Source of the DNA: Rhizobacter sp. OV335
Lineage (GTDB): Bacteria > Pseudomonadota > Gammaproteobacteria > Burkholderiales > Burkholderiaceae_C
Assembly (NCBI RefSeq): GCF_900142965.1
Contig: NZ_FRCQ01000024.1
Coordinates: forward strand, 62,001-126,000
Length of the DNA: 64,000 nt
Direction: 5' to 3'
Each line of letters opens with the position of its first letter. Within the stretch, counting starts at the first letter, position 1. Shown one piece after another: positions 8,570 to 16,752 of this stretch. A program made the translations under genes and the position numbers. The notes under the pieces were generated by a model that saw only the letters and a program-made list of their open reading frames with translations, made no database searches and had not been told where the DNA came from.

Positions 8570-8647
8570 TTGTCCGAAATGAATCCAAATTTTTCGGACA
8601 AACAAGCCTTGCCATTTGTCCGAAAAACACCTACGAATATCGGACAA
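8570..8647. promoter_or_regulatory. Array of four alternating TTGTCCGAAA boxes upstream of the AbiEi-like gene
   Basis: TTGTCCGAAA occurs at 8570-8579 and 8616-8625; its reverse complement TTTCGGACAA is at 8593-8602, and a partial reverse copy (ATCGGACAA) ends near 8647. Successive boxes start about 23 bases apart and alternate in orientation, giving two inverted repeats on one face of the helix, directly before the ATG at 8659. AbiEi antitoxins are known to bind inverted repeats in their own promoter, so this is very likely the autoregulatory operator. Confidence 0.75.
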
Positions 8648-8658
8648 ACCGCCACCCC

Positions 8659-9426
8659 ATGTCCGATCTCAAAACCCGCATCTCCGCGCTTGTCGACGCC
8701 ACCGGGCCCAGCCAGGTCTGGGTGCCGACAGACTTCGTCCAACTCGGTAGCCGCGACGCCGTCGACAAGGCACTGCAGCGCATGGTTCAGGCCGGTGAAC
8801 TGCGCCGCATCGACCGCGGCCTCTACGACCGGCCGGTGCTCAACAAGCTGACGAAGCGCCCCACCTCGCCGGACTACCGTGCCGTGGTGGAGGCCATCGC
8901 CCGCCGCGACCATCTGCGCCTGCTGGTGGACGGCATGACCGCCGCCAACGACCTCGGCCTCACCGACGCCGTGCCGGCCCGCGTGACCATCCACACCGAC
9001 GCTCGCCGGCGCGCCATCCAGCTCGACAAGCTGAACATCGAGTTCAAGCACACGGCGCCCAGCCGCCTCTACTGGGCCGGGCGCCCCGCCATGCGCGTCG
9101 TGCAGGCGCTGTACTGGCTGAAAGACACGCTGAGTTCGGATCACGACCGCATCCTGGGCCGACTCTCCAAGGTGCTCGCAGACCCGACCCACGGAAGCGC
9201 GATCGGCCAGGATCTGCTCGACGGCTTCAGCGTGCTGCCCGCATGGATGCAAAGCCTGGTTCGCGAACTGCCCGGCTGCGATCCGCAAGCGGCATGGAAC
9301 GATTCACCGCTGCCAGACGACATAGGAAAGCCGGTCGCACGTCGCAGACCGGCAAGCACGCGGAGAACACTCGTTGAACCCAGCCTTCAAAGCCGTCATC
9401 GGCGCCAGCGACTCCGAGCGGCGTGA
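8659..9426 (+). CDS. AbiEi-type antitoxin / DUF6088 family transcriptional regulator
   Basis: 255 residues. The N-terminal winged-helix region (VWVPTDFVQLGSRDAVDKAL then LRRIDRGLYDRP) and the following domain are those of DUF6088/AbiEi proteins, the antitoxin and repressor of type IV AbiE systems, which counters a nucleotidyltransferase toxin. The first ~210 residues fit the family; the last ~35 (from KPVARRRPASTRRT) are basic and low-complexity and run into the AbiEii remnant in another frame. The ATG at 8659 follows the operator array; no good ribosome-binding site is visible. Because the toxin gene downstream is reduced to about 25 codons, this is an orphan antitoxin. Confidence 0.82.
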   Translation: MSDLKTRISALVDATGPSQVWVPTDFVQLGSRDAVDKALQRMVQAGELRRIDRGLYDRPVLNKLTKRPTSPDYRAVVEAIARRDHLRLLVDGMTAANDLGLTDAVPARVTIHTDARRRAIQLDKLNIEFKHTAPSRLYWAGRPAMRVVQALYWLKDTLSSDHDRILGRLSKVLADPTHGSAIGQDLLDGFSVLPAWMQSLVRELPGCDPQAAWNDSPLPDDIGKPVARRRPASTRRTLVEPSLQSRHRRQRLRAA

Positions 9427-9511
9427 CCTGTTTCTCGGCACCGCGACCTCAGCGCGTTCGGCTGGTAGGCGGCTTGCACCATTGTCAGCGGGAGTGATGC
9501 GAGATGTATGA
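9374..9511 (+). pseudogene. Truncated AbiEii toxin gene (N-terminal ~25 codons only)
   Basis: From the TTG at 9374 the frame reads LNPAFKAVIGASDSERRDLF then LGTAT, the characteristic beginning of AbiEii/DUF1814 nucleotidyltransferase toxins that follow AbiEi genes. Family resemblance stops there; the frame continues with unrelated residues to a TGA at 9509-9511. Homologous toxins are roughly 300 residues, so more than 90 percent is missing, including the whole catalytic part. The cut lies about 60 bases before the vapB operator, suggesting the VapBC segment arrived by, or after, this deletion. Confidence 0.75.
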
Positions 9512-9523
9512 TGCAACGCATCA
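9509..9523. promoter_or_regulatory. Palindromic operator upstream of vapB
   Basis: TGATGC-AAC-GCATCA is a perfect 6-base inverted repeat with a 3-base centre, ending 10 bases before the vapB ATG at 9534. This is the usual place and shape of a VapB autoregulatory site. It also argues for the start at 9534 rather than the in-frame ATG at 9504, which would put the operator inside the gene. Confidence 0.6.
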
Positions 9524-9533
9524 GAGGCGAATC

Positions 9534-9767
9534 ATGCGAACGACTCTTTCCATCGACGACGACATCCTGGTGACGGCAAAGCATCTCGCAGAGCGAGACC
9601 GCAAGACTGTGGGAGAAGTCATTTCCGACCTCGCTCGGCAAGGCCTCACGCGATCAGCACGCGCAGCAAGAACTGAACGAAACGGCGTGCCGCTGCTGCC
9701 GAGTCGCCATGACGCCACCACCGTCACACCAGAACTCGTCAACCAGTTGCGAGACGAACTGCCGTGA
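9534..9767 (+). CDS. vapB: VapB-type antitoxin
   Basis: 77 residues. The start MRTTLSIDDDILVTAKHLAE followed by RDRKTVGEVISDLARQGL is a ribbon-helix-helix DNA-binding fold of the VapB/CopG type. The C-terminal part (PLLPSRHDATTVTPELVNQL) would wrap the toxin. AGAGGCG just upstream serves as ribosome-binding site. Its stop overlaps the GTG start of the PIN toxin, the normal VapBC arrangement. The complex would repress its own promoter at the palindrome just upstream. Confidence 0.88.
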   Translation: MRTTLSIDDDILVTAKHLAERDRKTVGEVISDLARQGLTRSARAARTERNGVPLLPSRHDATTVTPELVNQLRDELP

Positions 9768-10201
9768 CGGTTTATCTGCTAGACGTCAATGTCCTGATTG
9801 CGCTTGTCGATCCCGAGCACATCCAGCACGACCAAGCGCACGATTGGTTCGCTCGGGTGGGGCGCAAAGCCTTTGCAACCTGTCCGCTCACCGAGAACGG
9901 CCTTATACGGATCATCGGCCACCCGAAGTACCCCAACTCGCCAGGTCCCCCAAGCACGGCGCTCCAGTCACTGGTGGCGATCCGCAGCCTCGCTGGCCAC
10001 AAGTTCTGGCCCGATGATTTGAGCATCGCTGACGAGGAGTTCTTTGCACCCGAGTTGCTCTCAAGTCACTCGCGCGTCACAGACAGCTACCTGCTCGCGC
10101 TCGCCTACGCACACGGCGGGCGTCTCGCCACGATGGACCAGAAGCTGGCGACAGAAGTCGTGCCTGGCGGGAAGAAGGCGCTCGAACTCATCCGTATCTA
10201 G
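9764..10201 (+). CDS. vapC: VapC-type PIN-domain toxin
   Basis: 145 residues beginning at a GTG that overlaps the vapB stop. Acidic PIN residues are read in order: YLLDVNVLIAL near the start (first Asp), CPLTENGLIRI (Glu), VTDSYLLALAY (Asp), and LATMDQKL (last Asp). PIN toxins of this kind cut RNA, commonly tRNA or rRNA; the target cannot be told from sequence. All expected acidic positions are present, so the toxin is probably active, unlike the truncated AbiEii next to it. The stop overlaps the stop of the convergent LysR gene. Confidence 0.88.
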   Translation: MTVYLLDVNVLIALVDPEHIQHDQAHDWFARVGRKAFATCPLTENGLIRIIGHPKYPNSPGPPSTALQSLVAIRSLAGHKFWPDDLSIADEEFFAPELLSSHSRVTDSYLLALAYAHGGRLATMDQKLATEVVPGGKKALELIRI

Positions 10202-11109
10202 CCCGTGATGATCGGGCGAAGCGTGTCGATCTCGCTCACGATGAAATCGAAGAACGCAGCAACGCGCGGGGTGTGGCGCAACTCCGGGGTCGTCAGCATG
10301 CGCCAGATGCGCGTGAGTTCGGCGACAGGCTCGATCACCCGGACGAGCTCGGGTTCCGCATCGCCCAGGGCGATCGGCAACGGAGCCACGCCGATACCCG
10401 CCTTGGCGGAATAGACCAGGCCCAGCACGCTGTTGTTGCGTGCGACGAGCACGGCGTCTGGCGCGACCTTGCGCAACCAGCCCGCGATGCGGTGCTTGGC
10501 CATCGTGTCGTCGAACCCGACGAGGGCATGCTGGGCCAGGTCTTCGACGCGCTGCGGGCGCCCGTGGCGTTCGATGTAGCTCGTACTGGCGTAGACCGCC
10601 CACACCGAATCGCCGATCTTTCGCCCGACGAGGCCGCCATCGTCGGTGTCGCCCGAGCGAAGCGCCACGTCGGCTTCGCCCTTGGCCAGGTCGATGTACT
10701 TGTCGCTCATCACGAAGTGCACCTGCAGCGCGGGATGGCGCTCGCTGAACCGCTGCAGCAGCGTCGACTGGGTGATCCGGTAGACGATGGGCTCCGGGCA
10801 GGTCACGCGGATGACACCCGCCACGTCGGCGGCAGCGATCACCAGGTGTTGCTTGAGCGCCGCGACCGCGTCCTCGACACGCTGGGCATGCGGCAGCAAG
10901 GCTTGCCCGAACTCGGTCAAACGGTAGCCGCTGGGCTGCCGCTGCACCAGGGCCTGGCCGAAGCGGCGTTCCAGTTCGGCCAGCCGCCGCTGCACCGTCG
11001 ACTGGTCCAGGCCGAGCGCGCGGCCCGCCGCGAGCGTGCTGCCGTGCTGCGCCACGGCCAGCAGATGCTTCAGGTCGTCCCAGTCGAAGTCTTGAGGGGT
11101 ATGCGCCAT
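10198..11109 (-). CDS. LysR-family transcriptional regulator
   Basis: 303 residues. The N-terminal winged helix-turn-helix (DLKHLLAVAQHGSTLAAGRA, then LGLDQSTVQRRLAELERRFG) and a LysR substrate-binding domain (IRVTCPEPIVYRI...) are clear. An ATG at 11121 is also in frame, but 11109 is preceded by GGGAG at a good distance. It is divergent from the SAM methyltransferase gene at 11174, with 64 bases between starts, and so may control it and the downstream binding-protein gene. The effector is unknown. It converges on vapC with overlapping stops. Confidence 0.88.
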   Translation of the reverse strand: MAHTPQDFDWDDLKHLLAVAQHGSTLAAGRALGLDQSTVQRRLAELERRFGQALVQRQPSGYRLTEFGQALLPHAQRVEDAVAALKQHLVIAAADVAGVIRVTCPEPIVYRITQSTLLQRFSERHPALQVHFVMSDKYIDLAKGEADVALRSGDTDDGGLVGRKIGDSVWAVYASTSYIERHGRPQRVEDLAQHALVGFDDTMAKHRIAGWLRKVAPDAVLVARNNSVLGLVYSAKAGIGVAPLPIALGDAEPELVRVIEPVAELTRIWRMLTTPELRHTPRVAAFFDFIVSEIDTLRPIITG

Positions 11110-11173
11110 TGCGGCTCCCATTCTGCAGCTTTGCGGCTTACGCCGAAGCGTCCCGACTCGTAGGCTGGACGGC

Positions 11174-12037
11174 ATGAACTCATCCGAAACAGGAAGCCAG
11201 GCCGCCAAGGCCTTGGTGCGAGCGCAGTGGGACACCGCGGCACGGGGCTGGGATGCGCATTCGCCGGAGATCCGCGCCTGGTTGCGCGGTGCGACCGACG
11301 CGATGATCGCGATGGCCGGCGTGAAGCGCGGTGCGCGCGTGCTCGACGTGGCCGCTGGGGCCGGCGACCAGACGCTCGACATCGCGGAGCGCGTCGGGCC
11401 TGCCGGCGCCGTGGTGGCCACCGACCTGTCGCCGGCCATCGTGGCACTCGCCGAAGACCGCGCACGAGGTGCCGGCTTCACGCAGGTGCACTGTCGCGTG
11501 GCCGACGGCGAGGACCTGCAGGTGGAGGCTGCCTCTTTCGACGCGGCTGTCTGTCGGCTCGGGTTGATGTTGTTTCTCGACCCGCTGCAGGGCCTGCGCG
11601 AAATGCACCGCGCGCTGCGGCCCGGCGGTGGCGTGGGCACCGTGGTGTTTTCGGCCCCCGAGCGAAACCCCTGCGTCGCGATCCTCGTGGCCACGGCCTT
11701 CAGGCATGCCGGGCTGCCCGTCCGCGACCCTTACGCACCCGGCAGCCTGTTCAGCTTGGGGAGTCCCCGCCGCATCGACGCGCTCTTCGTGGAAGCCGGG
11801 TTCCGCGATGTCGCGACCACGGCGATGGATGCGGTGTTCCGCATGCCTTCGGTCGACGACTACCTGGCGTTCGTGCGCAGCTCGGCAAGCCCGATCCTCC
11901 AGATCCTCGCGGGGTTGAGCCCGGCCCGCGCCCAGGCCGCATGGGACGACATCCGGGAGCGACTGCGGGCCTTCGACACCCCCACGGGCTGGGAAGGCCC
12001 CAACGAACTGCTGATCACGGCGGCGCGCCGGCCCTGA
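11174..12037 (+). CDS. Class I SAM-dependent methyltransferase
   Basis: 287 residues. Motif I VLDVAAGAGDQTLDIAERVG binds S-adenosylmethionine; ATDLSPAIVALAEDRA is motif II and LREMHRALRPGGGVGTVVFS the later core strand. The family resembles UbiE/Coq5-type and small-molecule methyltransferases; the substrate cannot be read. It is divergent from a LysR regulator and is followed eight bases later by a Bug-type binding protein gene, so it probably forms a small regulated unit with it. Confidence 0.85.
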   Translation: MNSSETGSQAAKALVRAQWDTAARGWDAHSPEIRAWLRGATDAMIAMAGVKRGARVLDVAAGAGDQTLDIAERVGPAGAVVATDLSPAIVALAEDRARGAGFTQVHCRVADGEDLQVEAASFDAAVCRLGLMLFLDPLQGLREMHRALRPGGGVGTVVFSAPERNPCVAILVATAFRHAGLPVRDPYAPGSLFSLGSPRRIDALFVEAGFRDVATTAMDAVFRMPSVDDYLAFVRSSASPILQILAGLSPARAQAAWDDIRERLRAFDTPTGWEGPNELLITAARRP

Positions 12038-12044
12038 GGACCCC

Positions 12045-13064
12045 ATGACTGACTTCACCCCACCTCTCATGCATGCAGACCTTGGGGCGCAGCGCCGCCG
12101 GATGCTGCGTGCAGGCCTGACGATCGTCGCCGCGCTGTCGCTCGGGCACCGGGTGCATGCGGCGCGCGATGGGACCCTGCGCATCCTGTGCAGCGGACCG
12201 GCTGGCAGCATCCCCGACCTGGTGGCACGCGCCATCGGTGACCAGTTGCCCGCCACGCTCGGCCTGCGTGCGCTCGTCGACAACCGCCCCGGTGCTGCGG
12301 GCCAGCTCAGCGTCGGCGCCTTGAAGAACGCAGCAGCAGACGGCTCGACGCTGTTGCTGGCGCAGGGCGCGATCGCCACCGTGTACCCGTTTCTCTACAG
12401 CAGGCTCGGCTACGACGCGGCCGTGGATCTGCAGCCCGTGTCGCTGGCCGGCGAGATGTCGCTTGGCCTCGCGGTGGGCCCGGCGGTACCCGCGGAGGTG
12501 GCGACGCTCGCGGACTTCATCGCTTGGATGCGGGCACACCCGGCGGAGGCGAACATCGGCTCACCCGGAACCGGCACGCTGCCGCATCTGCTGGAGGCCA
12601 TGCTGTTCCACGAGACAGGGTGTACCTGGCAGCACATCGCCTACCCCGGCGGACCGCCGGCGCTGACCCAGCTGCTCGGCGGGCAGATCGCCGCGCTGGT
12701 CTTGCCCGAAGGCTTGCTGCGGCAGCACCATGCCAGCCAACACATCCGGGTGCTCGCGACCTCGGGCGCCGCTCGGAGCGCATACCTGCCGGAGGTGCCT
12801 TCGTTCGTCGAACAAGGGCATCCGCAGCTCGTGGTCAAGGAATGGTTTGCCTTCTTCGCGCCGGGCGGAACGCCGAAGGACACCCTCGCGCGCCTGTCGG
12901 CTGCGCTGCAAGAGGCGATTGCCGGCCCCGCCGTGCTGGCGGCGTTTGCACAGGCAGGAATGACGCCGGCATCCAGTTCACCGCCGTCGCTTGCGGCCCG
13001 CATCGCGGTCGAGCAACGGCTTTGGCAGCCGATGCTTCGCGCCTACGGCATTCGCGCCGACTAG
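12045..13064 (+). CDS. Bug/TctC-type periplasmic tripartite tricarboxylate transport substrate-binding protein
   Basis: 339 residues. The N-terminus has an arginine-rich stretch then a hydrophobic core ending HRVHAARDG, an export signal. The mature part shows the Bug-family hallmarks: GPAGSIPDLVARAIGDQL, VDNRPGAAGQLSVGALKNA, a GSPGTGTLPHL loop and TSGAARSAYLPEVPSFVEQG. Such proteins bind small carboxylates or amides. No TctA/TctB membrane genes are nearby, which is common for Bug proteins in Burkholderiales, so it is probably an orphan receptor. It may be controlled by the LysR regulator two genes upstream. Confidence 0.87.
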   Translation: MTDFTPPLMHADLGAQRRRMLRAGLTIVAALSLGHRVHAARDGTLRILCSGPAGSIPDLVARAIGDQLPATLGLRALVDNRPGAAGQLSVGALKNAAADGSTLLLAQGAIATVYPFLYSRLGYDAAVDLQPVSLAGEMSLGLAVGPAVPAEVATLADFIAWMRAHPAEANIGSPGTGTLPHLLEAMLFHETGCTWQHIAYPGGPPALTQLLGGQIAALVLPEGLLRQHHASQHIRVLATSGAARSAYLPEVPSFVEQGHPQLVVKEWFAFFAPGGTPKDTLARLSAALQEAIAGPAVLAAFAQAGMTPASSSPPSLAARIAVEQRLWQPMLRAYGIRAD

Positions 13065-13088
13065 CGGCCGCCGCGGTGAAGTTGATGA

Positions 13089-15647
13089 CTATTTGACGTC
13101 GGGAAACGCGGGCCAGGATGCAGGGTTGTCGCACAGAGACAGCTTCGGATTCTGCGCAACGATGGTCGCTGCAGGATTCGGATCGGTCAGAGCCCCTGCG
13201 TCGTCACTGCCGGTCACGGTGAGGTTCAAGGTATTGACGGGCGCGGTGTATGCGCCGGCACCGCTCGTGGCATTGGTCAGAATGCCACCCGTGCCATGGG
13301 CAAAGGATCGCCCCAGCAGACTGACATTGGCGCCCAGTGTCAGATTGGCATTGGCAGCCTTGGATTGTGTCGAGCCGTCGAGGGCGCCCAGATTCAATAC
13401 GCCCTTGCTCAGGTTGGCGATGCTGATTTTCACGTCGCTGTCGACGACCACATTGTCCAGAGTCATCTGAATGATGCTTTGCGTATTGGCATACGCCGTG
13501 TCGGCGTGCAAGCCACGGAAGGTGAGATTGCCGGCGCCGACCAATCCTGCCGACTTGTTGCTGGGGATGTTCATCATCCGGACGTTGCTCATGACGATGT
13601 CATGGAAATTGGGAACCAGCCAACCCAGACCCGGGTAGGGATCCGCCGCAGGACTTGTGTAGTACTGCTCGAAGATCAGAAAGTCCTTGATCCCGCGCAT
13701 GCAAGCGCCGTCGTAGTAGATGTTGCTGACATCCCCACCGCGTGCTTGCCCGCTCTTGATGCGCAGGCCAACGAGACCCATGTCGGTTGCCGCGTTGTTG
13801 CCGTCGTAGCCGCCATCGAAATAGTTGTCGTAAATGTGAATGTTGCGAACGCCGGCGTTGGTCGGGCTCCCGATGGACAGACCGTGACCGGTGTAGTTGT
13901 GGTTGTGGGCGACCACGATGCCAAAGGTCCGGTTGGAAGAAACATCGCGATCGCCATCAATGCCCCACAGCTTGCTGGCACCGCTCGCAGCACCTTGCGC
14001 GGCCTGAGGCCGCGGGTCGGCCAGCCCCCCCTTGAAGGCGACGTTGTCATCGGACGGGCTGAGGTAGTTGTAGACGATGGCCACGTTCTTCACGTAGCCG
14101 TCAAAGTGGACGGAGCCGCTGGACGACGTGCCGCTGCCAGTCTGGAGCTTGGCGAATGCCGGGCCGCTGGCCACGCTGGGGTCGACGCCATCGGTGTTCT
14201 TCACACCCGTCGAGCTGGCGTCGATGGTGGCGCCTGTGTAGAGCTTGGTGTAGGAACCGCTGACACCATCAAAGGCGTCGTTGTTCAAGCCGACGCCGGC
14301 TTGATTCGCCGCATCTGGCAGCAATGGGGTTTTGATCTTGATGCCCCACACCGTCAGGCCGTCCACGCCATCCGCCTCGAACGTGAAGAACGTGCTGTTG
14401 CGCAGCGTGATCTGGTAGAGCGTCAGGTTCTTCGAATGCTGCATCCAGACCATGCCGGGGTTGCCCTGGAAACTGTAGGGGCCGCCGCCAATGTCCTTGT
14501 TGCCATGGTAAGAAATGTCCCACCAGTTGGATGTCACCCAGCGTGCGCAAGCCGGCGTCGCACTGGTGCAGCCCGGGCTTGTCACCGTCACGCCATTCGG
14601 GACGCTGCTGGCTTGCCGGTTCACCACGTAGGCGATGGCCGGCGTCGTGACGATGGTCTTGCCCATGGCAGTGACGACGTCGCACGCGGTGCCTTCGGGC
14701 GCGAGTTGGCCGCTGCGGTACGCGGCAATCGTGTTGGTGCAGCTGAACTTCGGTGTGACCACGCCGGTGATGTTGCTGCCGGAATAGGTGAAGCTCTCCG
14801 TCGTCCCGGTGGCCCAGCGAATGAGCGGATACAGAGGCGATGAACTGATCAAGGGCATGTAGCCGCGCGAGTCAATCGAGCCCGTGCCGACGATCGCTGC
14901 ATTGACGGTGTAGCTGCCGCGAATGAAGGCGTAGCAGTTTTGCATGCCACTGACGCCAGCAAGCGTAGCGTCTCCCGCGTTCACCGTGCCAGCGGGTGCC
15001 GGCAAGCCGGCCGGATTGTTGATGGCGGCGCCGCAGGTAATGGGGTTGGGACGATCCTGCGCAGACTTGTCATACAACACCACGTCGCGGCTGGCAAACA
15101 GCGTGACGCCGTCATCAACCCAAAGTGTCACGCCCGAGGGCAACACCAGCGGACCGGAGAGAAAGGCGTTGCCCGCGCCACTGCCGTTCTTGACCAGTCG
15201 CACCGCGAAACGCTTCGGCTTCAGCGCGGAAAGCGCCTCGCCGGAAGCGCCGGCGATGTTGACCAGCGGCTGGTTCGCAGCAGTTTGCAGGCTGGCCGCC
15301 AATTTATCGGCTATCGCGATCACGGTGCCGACTTGGGCGTCCACGGCAACACCGCAAGCATCCAGCGCAGCCTGGATTCTGGCTTGATCGGGATTGTTCA
15401 GCGCCGTACTGGCGCCACCCAATGTCGCCGGGGTCGGGTCCGCGCTGCCAGGAAGCGAACCGTCTGAATTCTTGACCAGGGAATTGCTGGCTTGCAGCGT
15501 GGCGCAGACCTGGCTGCCTTGCGGCAGTTCTGGCGCGTCCGGCAGGTTCGTATCGTCGGCGTAACGCCCACCACCACCACCGCAGCCGGTCAGCGCAAAG
15601 CTGAGCGCAATCAGGGCGAGCAGGCATTGACGAGTGAACTGTGGCAT
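13089..15647 (-). CDS. GH28-family polygalacturonase-like lipoprotein
   Basis: 852 residues starting at an ATG preceded by AAGGAA. The signal peptide ends in the lipobox LTGC, followed by a glycine run, so the protein is lipid-anchored. The right-handed beta-helix carries the four GH28 signatures in order: NTDGVDP, SPSDDNVAFKGG, GHGLSIGSP and LRIKSG. These supply the catalytic acids, the His and the Arg-Lys pair of polygalacturonases. It is about twice the length of simple GH28 enzymes, with long N-terminal and insert regions. The likely substrate is a polyuronide. A divergent FadR-type regulator 241 bases away probably controls it through the operator-like sites between them. Confidence 0.85.
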   Translation of the reverse strand: MPQFTRQCLLALIALSFALTGCGGGGGRYADDTNLPDAPELPQGSQVCATLQASNSLVKNSDGSLPGSADPTPATLGGASTALNNPDQARIQAALDACGVAVDAQVGTVIAIADKLAASLQTAANQPLVNIAGASGEALSALKPKRFAVRLVKNGSGAGNAFLSGPLVLPSGVTLWVDDGVTLFASRDVVLYDKSAQDRPNPITCGAAINNPAGLPAPAGTVNAGDATLAGVSGMQNCYAFIRGSYTVNAAIVGTGSIDSRGYMPLISSSPLYPLIRWATGTTESFTYSGSNITGVVTPKFSCTNTIAAYRSGQLAPEGTACDVVTAMGKTIVTTPAIAYVVNRQASSVPNGVTVTSPGCTSATPACARWVTSNWWDISYHGNKDIGGGPYSFQGNPGMVWMQHSKNLTLYQITLRNSTFFTFEADGVDGLTVWGIKIKTPLLPDAANQAGVGLNNDAFDGVSGSYTKLYTGATIDASSTGVKNTDGVDPSVASGPAFAKLQTGSGTSSSGSVHFDGYVKNVAIVYNYLSPSDDNVAFKGGLADPRPQAAQGAASGASKLWGIDGDRDVSSNRTFGIVVAHNHNYTGHGLSIGSPTNAGVRNIHIYDNYFDGGYDGNNAATDMGLVGLRIKSGQARGGDVSNIYYDGACMRGIKDFLIFEQYYTSPAADPYPGLGWLVPNFHDIVMSNVRMMNIPSNKSAGLVGAGNLTFRGLHADTAYANTQSIIQMTLDNVVVDSDVKISIANLSKGVLNLGALDGSTQSKAANANLTLGANVSLLGRSFAHGTGGILTNATSGAGAYTAPVNTLNLTVTGSDDAGALTDPNPAATIVAQNPKLSLCDNPASWPAFPDVK

Positions 15648-15734
15648 GGGATTCCTTGCAACGATGTGGGCGAGGACGAGGCCTGCACCGAGTGATGCGA
15701 GCGCTGGGGTGTTGCCTTGGGCGGCGGCACAACA

Positions 15735-15805
15735 TGTCTGACAACTTTATTATTCGCTGCCAATTTGTAAAACAAATATAGGGAAAATACCAAAGCTGTC
15801 TGGCA
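15735..15805. promoter_or_regulatory. Two TGTCTG(A/G)CA operator-like sites between the GH28 gene and the FadR-type regulator
   Basis: TGTCTGACA at 15735-15743 is a perfect palindrome around a central T. TGTCTGGCA at 15797-15805 differs by one base. The pair lies 62 bases apart in the A+T-richer divergent promoter region, with TTTGT-AAA-ACAAA between them. TGTC-N-GACA type palindromes are typical of FadR/FCD-subfamily GntR regulators, and such a gene begins at 15889. Confidence 0.55.
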
Positions 15806-15888
15806 TATTTGCGGGCCTGTTAGCATTGCCGCTCCCCCATTGCAAGTGCCGACGCCCGCGCGACACAGTTCGCCACACCCGCAATTCG

Positions 15889-16605
15889 ATGAGCGACTCC
15901 ATCCTGCAAATCAGTGGTGCCGGCTCGCTCCCGGACCGCATCTATGCCCACGTTGTCGAAGCGATCCTGCGGGGCGACTTTTCGGCGACCGGCAAACTGC
16001 CGACCGAAGGCGAGCTGGCGAGCCAATTTGCCGTTTCGCGCCCGACCATTCGCGAAGCGCTGGCGCGCCTGCGCTCCGATGGCTTGATCGATTCGCGGCG
16101 CGGCTCCGGCAGCCGTGTCGTGCGTCAGCCGGGCTCGTTGGTGCCGAGTGCGACACCCATCAAAAGCCTTGCCGATATCGAGCACTACTACGTTTTTCGC
16201 TGCTGCGTCGAGGGCGGTTCGGCAGCAGGCGCCGCCGAATTCCACGATGCCGACGACCTGGCGGCCATCCGCGCCAGTTTCGACGCGCTGAGTTTGGCCA
16301 TGGAGAGCGGGAAGTCCGGCATCGACGAGGACGTCAAGTTTCACATGGCGATCGCGCGTGCGTCACACAACCCGTTCTTCGTTGCCACCGTCGAGACCAG
16401 CATTGCGCCGATCCGCCAGTTCATGGAGCTGGCGCGCAGCGTCACCGACAAGAAGAGCGTCGAACGCGTGCACATGAACCAGACTGAGCACCTGGCGATT
16501 CTCGAGGCCATCGCGCGGCGAGCGCCGACCGAGGCGGCCGAGGCGACCCGTGTGCACATACTGAATGCCAAGCGGCGCATCTTCGAGAGGACGTTGTTGC
16601 CCTGA
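15889..16605 (+). CDS. FadR/FCD-subfamily GntR transcriptional regulator
   Basis: 238 residues. The N-terminal winged helix is read as LPTEGELASQFAVSRPTIRE then ALARLRSDGLIDSRRGSGS. The C-terminal FCD domain has the metal- and ligand-binding pattern of Asp and His residues in DEDVKFHMAIARASHNP and QTEHLAILEAI. It is divergent from the GH28 pectinase lipoprotein gene. FCD regulators near pectinases usually sense sugar acids such as uronates or aldarates; that is inferred here. The start at 15889 is the ATG directly before the conserved domain; longer in-frame starts would extend into the operator region. It is the last gene of the accessory island. Confidence 0.88.
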   Translation: MSDSILQISGAGSLPDRIYAHVVEAILRGDFSATGKLPTEGELASQFAVSRPTIREALARLRSDGLIDSRRGSGSRVVRQPGSLVPSATPIKSLADIEHYYVFRCCVEGGSAAGAAEFHDADDLAAIRASFDALSLAMESGKSGIDEDVKFHMAIARASHNPFFVATVETSIAPIRQFMELARSVTDKKSVERVHMNQTEHLAILEAIARRAPTEAAEATRVHILNAKRRIFERTLLP

Positions 16606-16752
16606 GATGCACGACGGAGGCCCGCGAGGTGCGGCAGCGGAAGAGGCAGTCCAGTCGCTCGAGTTGCGACTTGTCGAATGACCGGTTCAACTTCAGGGAG
16701 TCACTCCAGGTCAAGCGCCGAATGAAGAGGCTCAAATCGCAACGACGGACAA

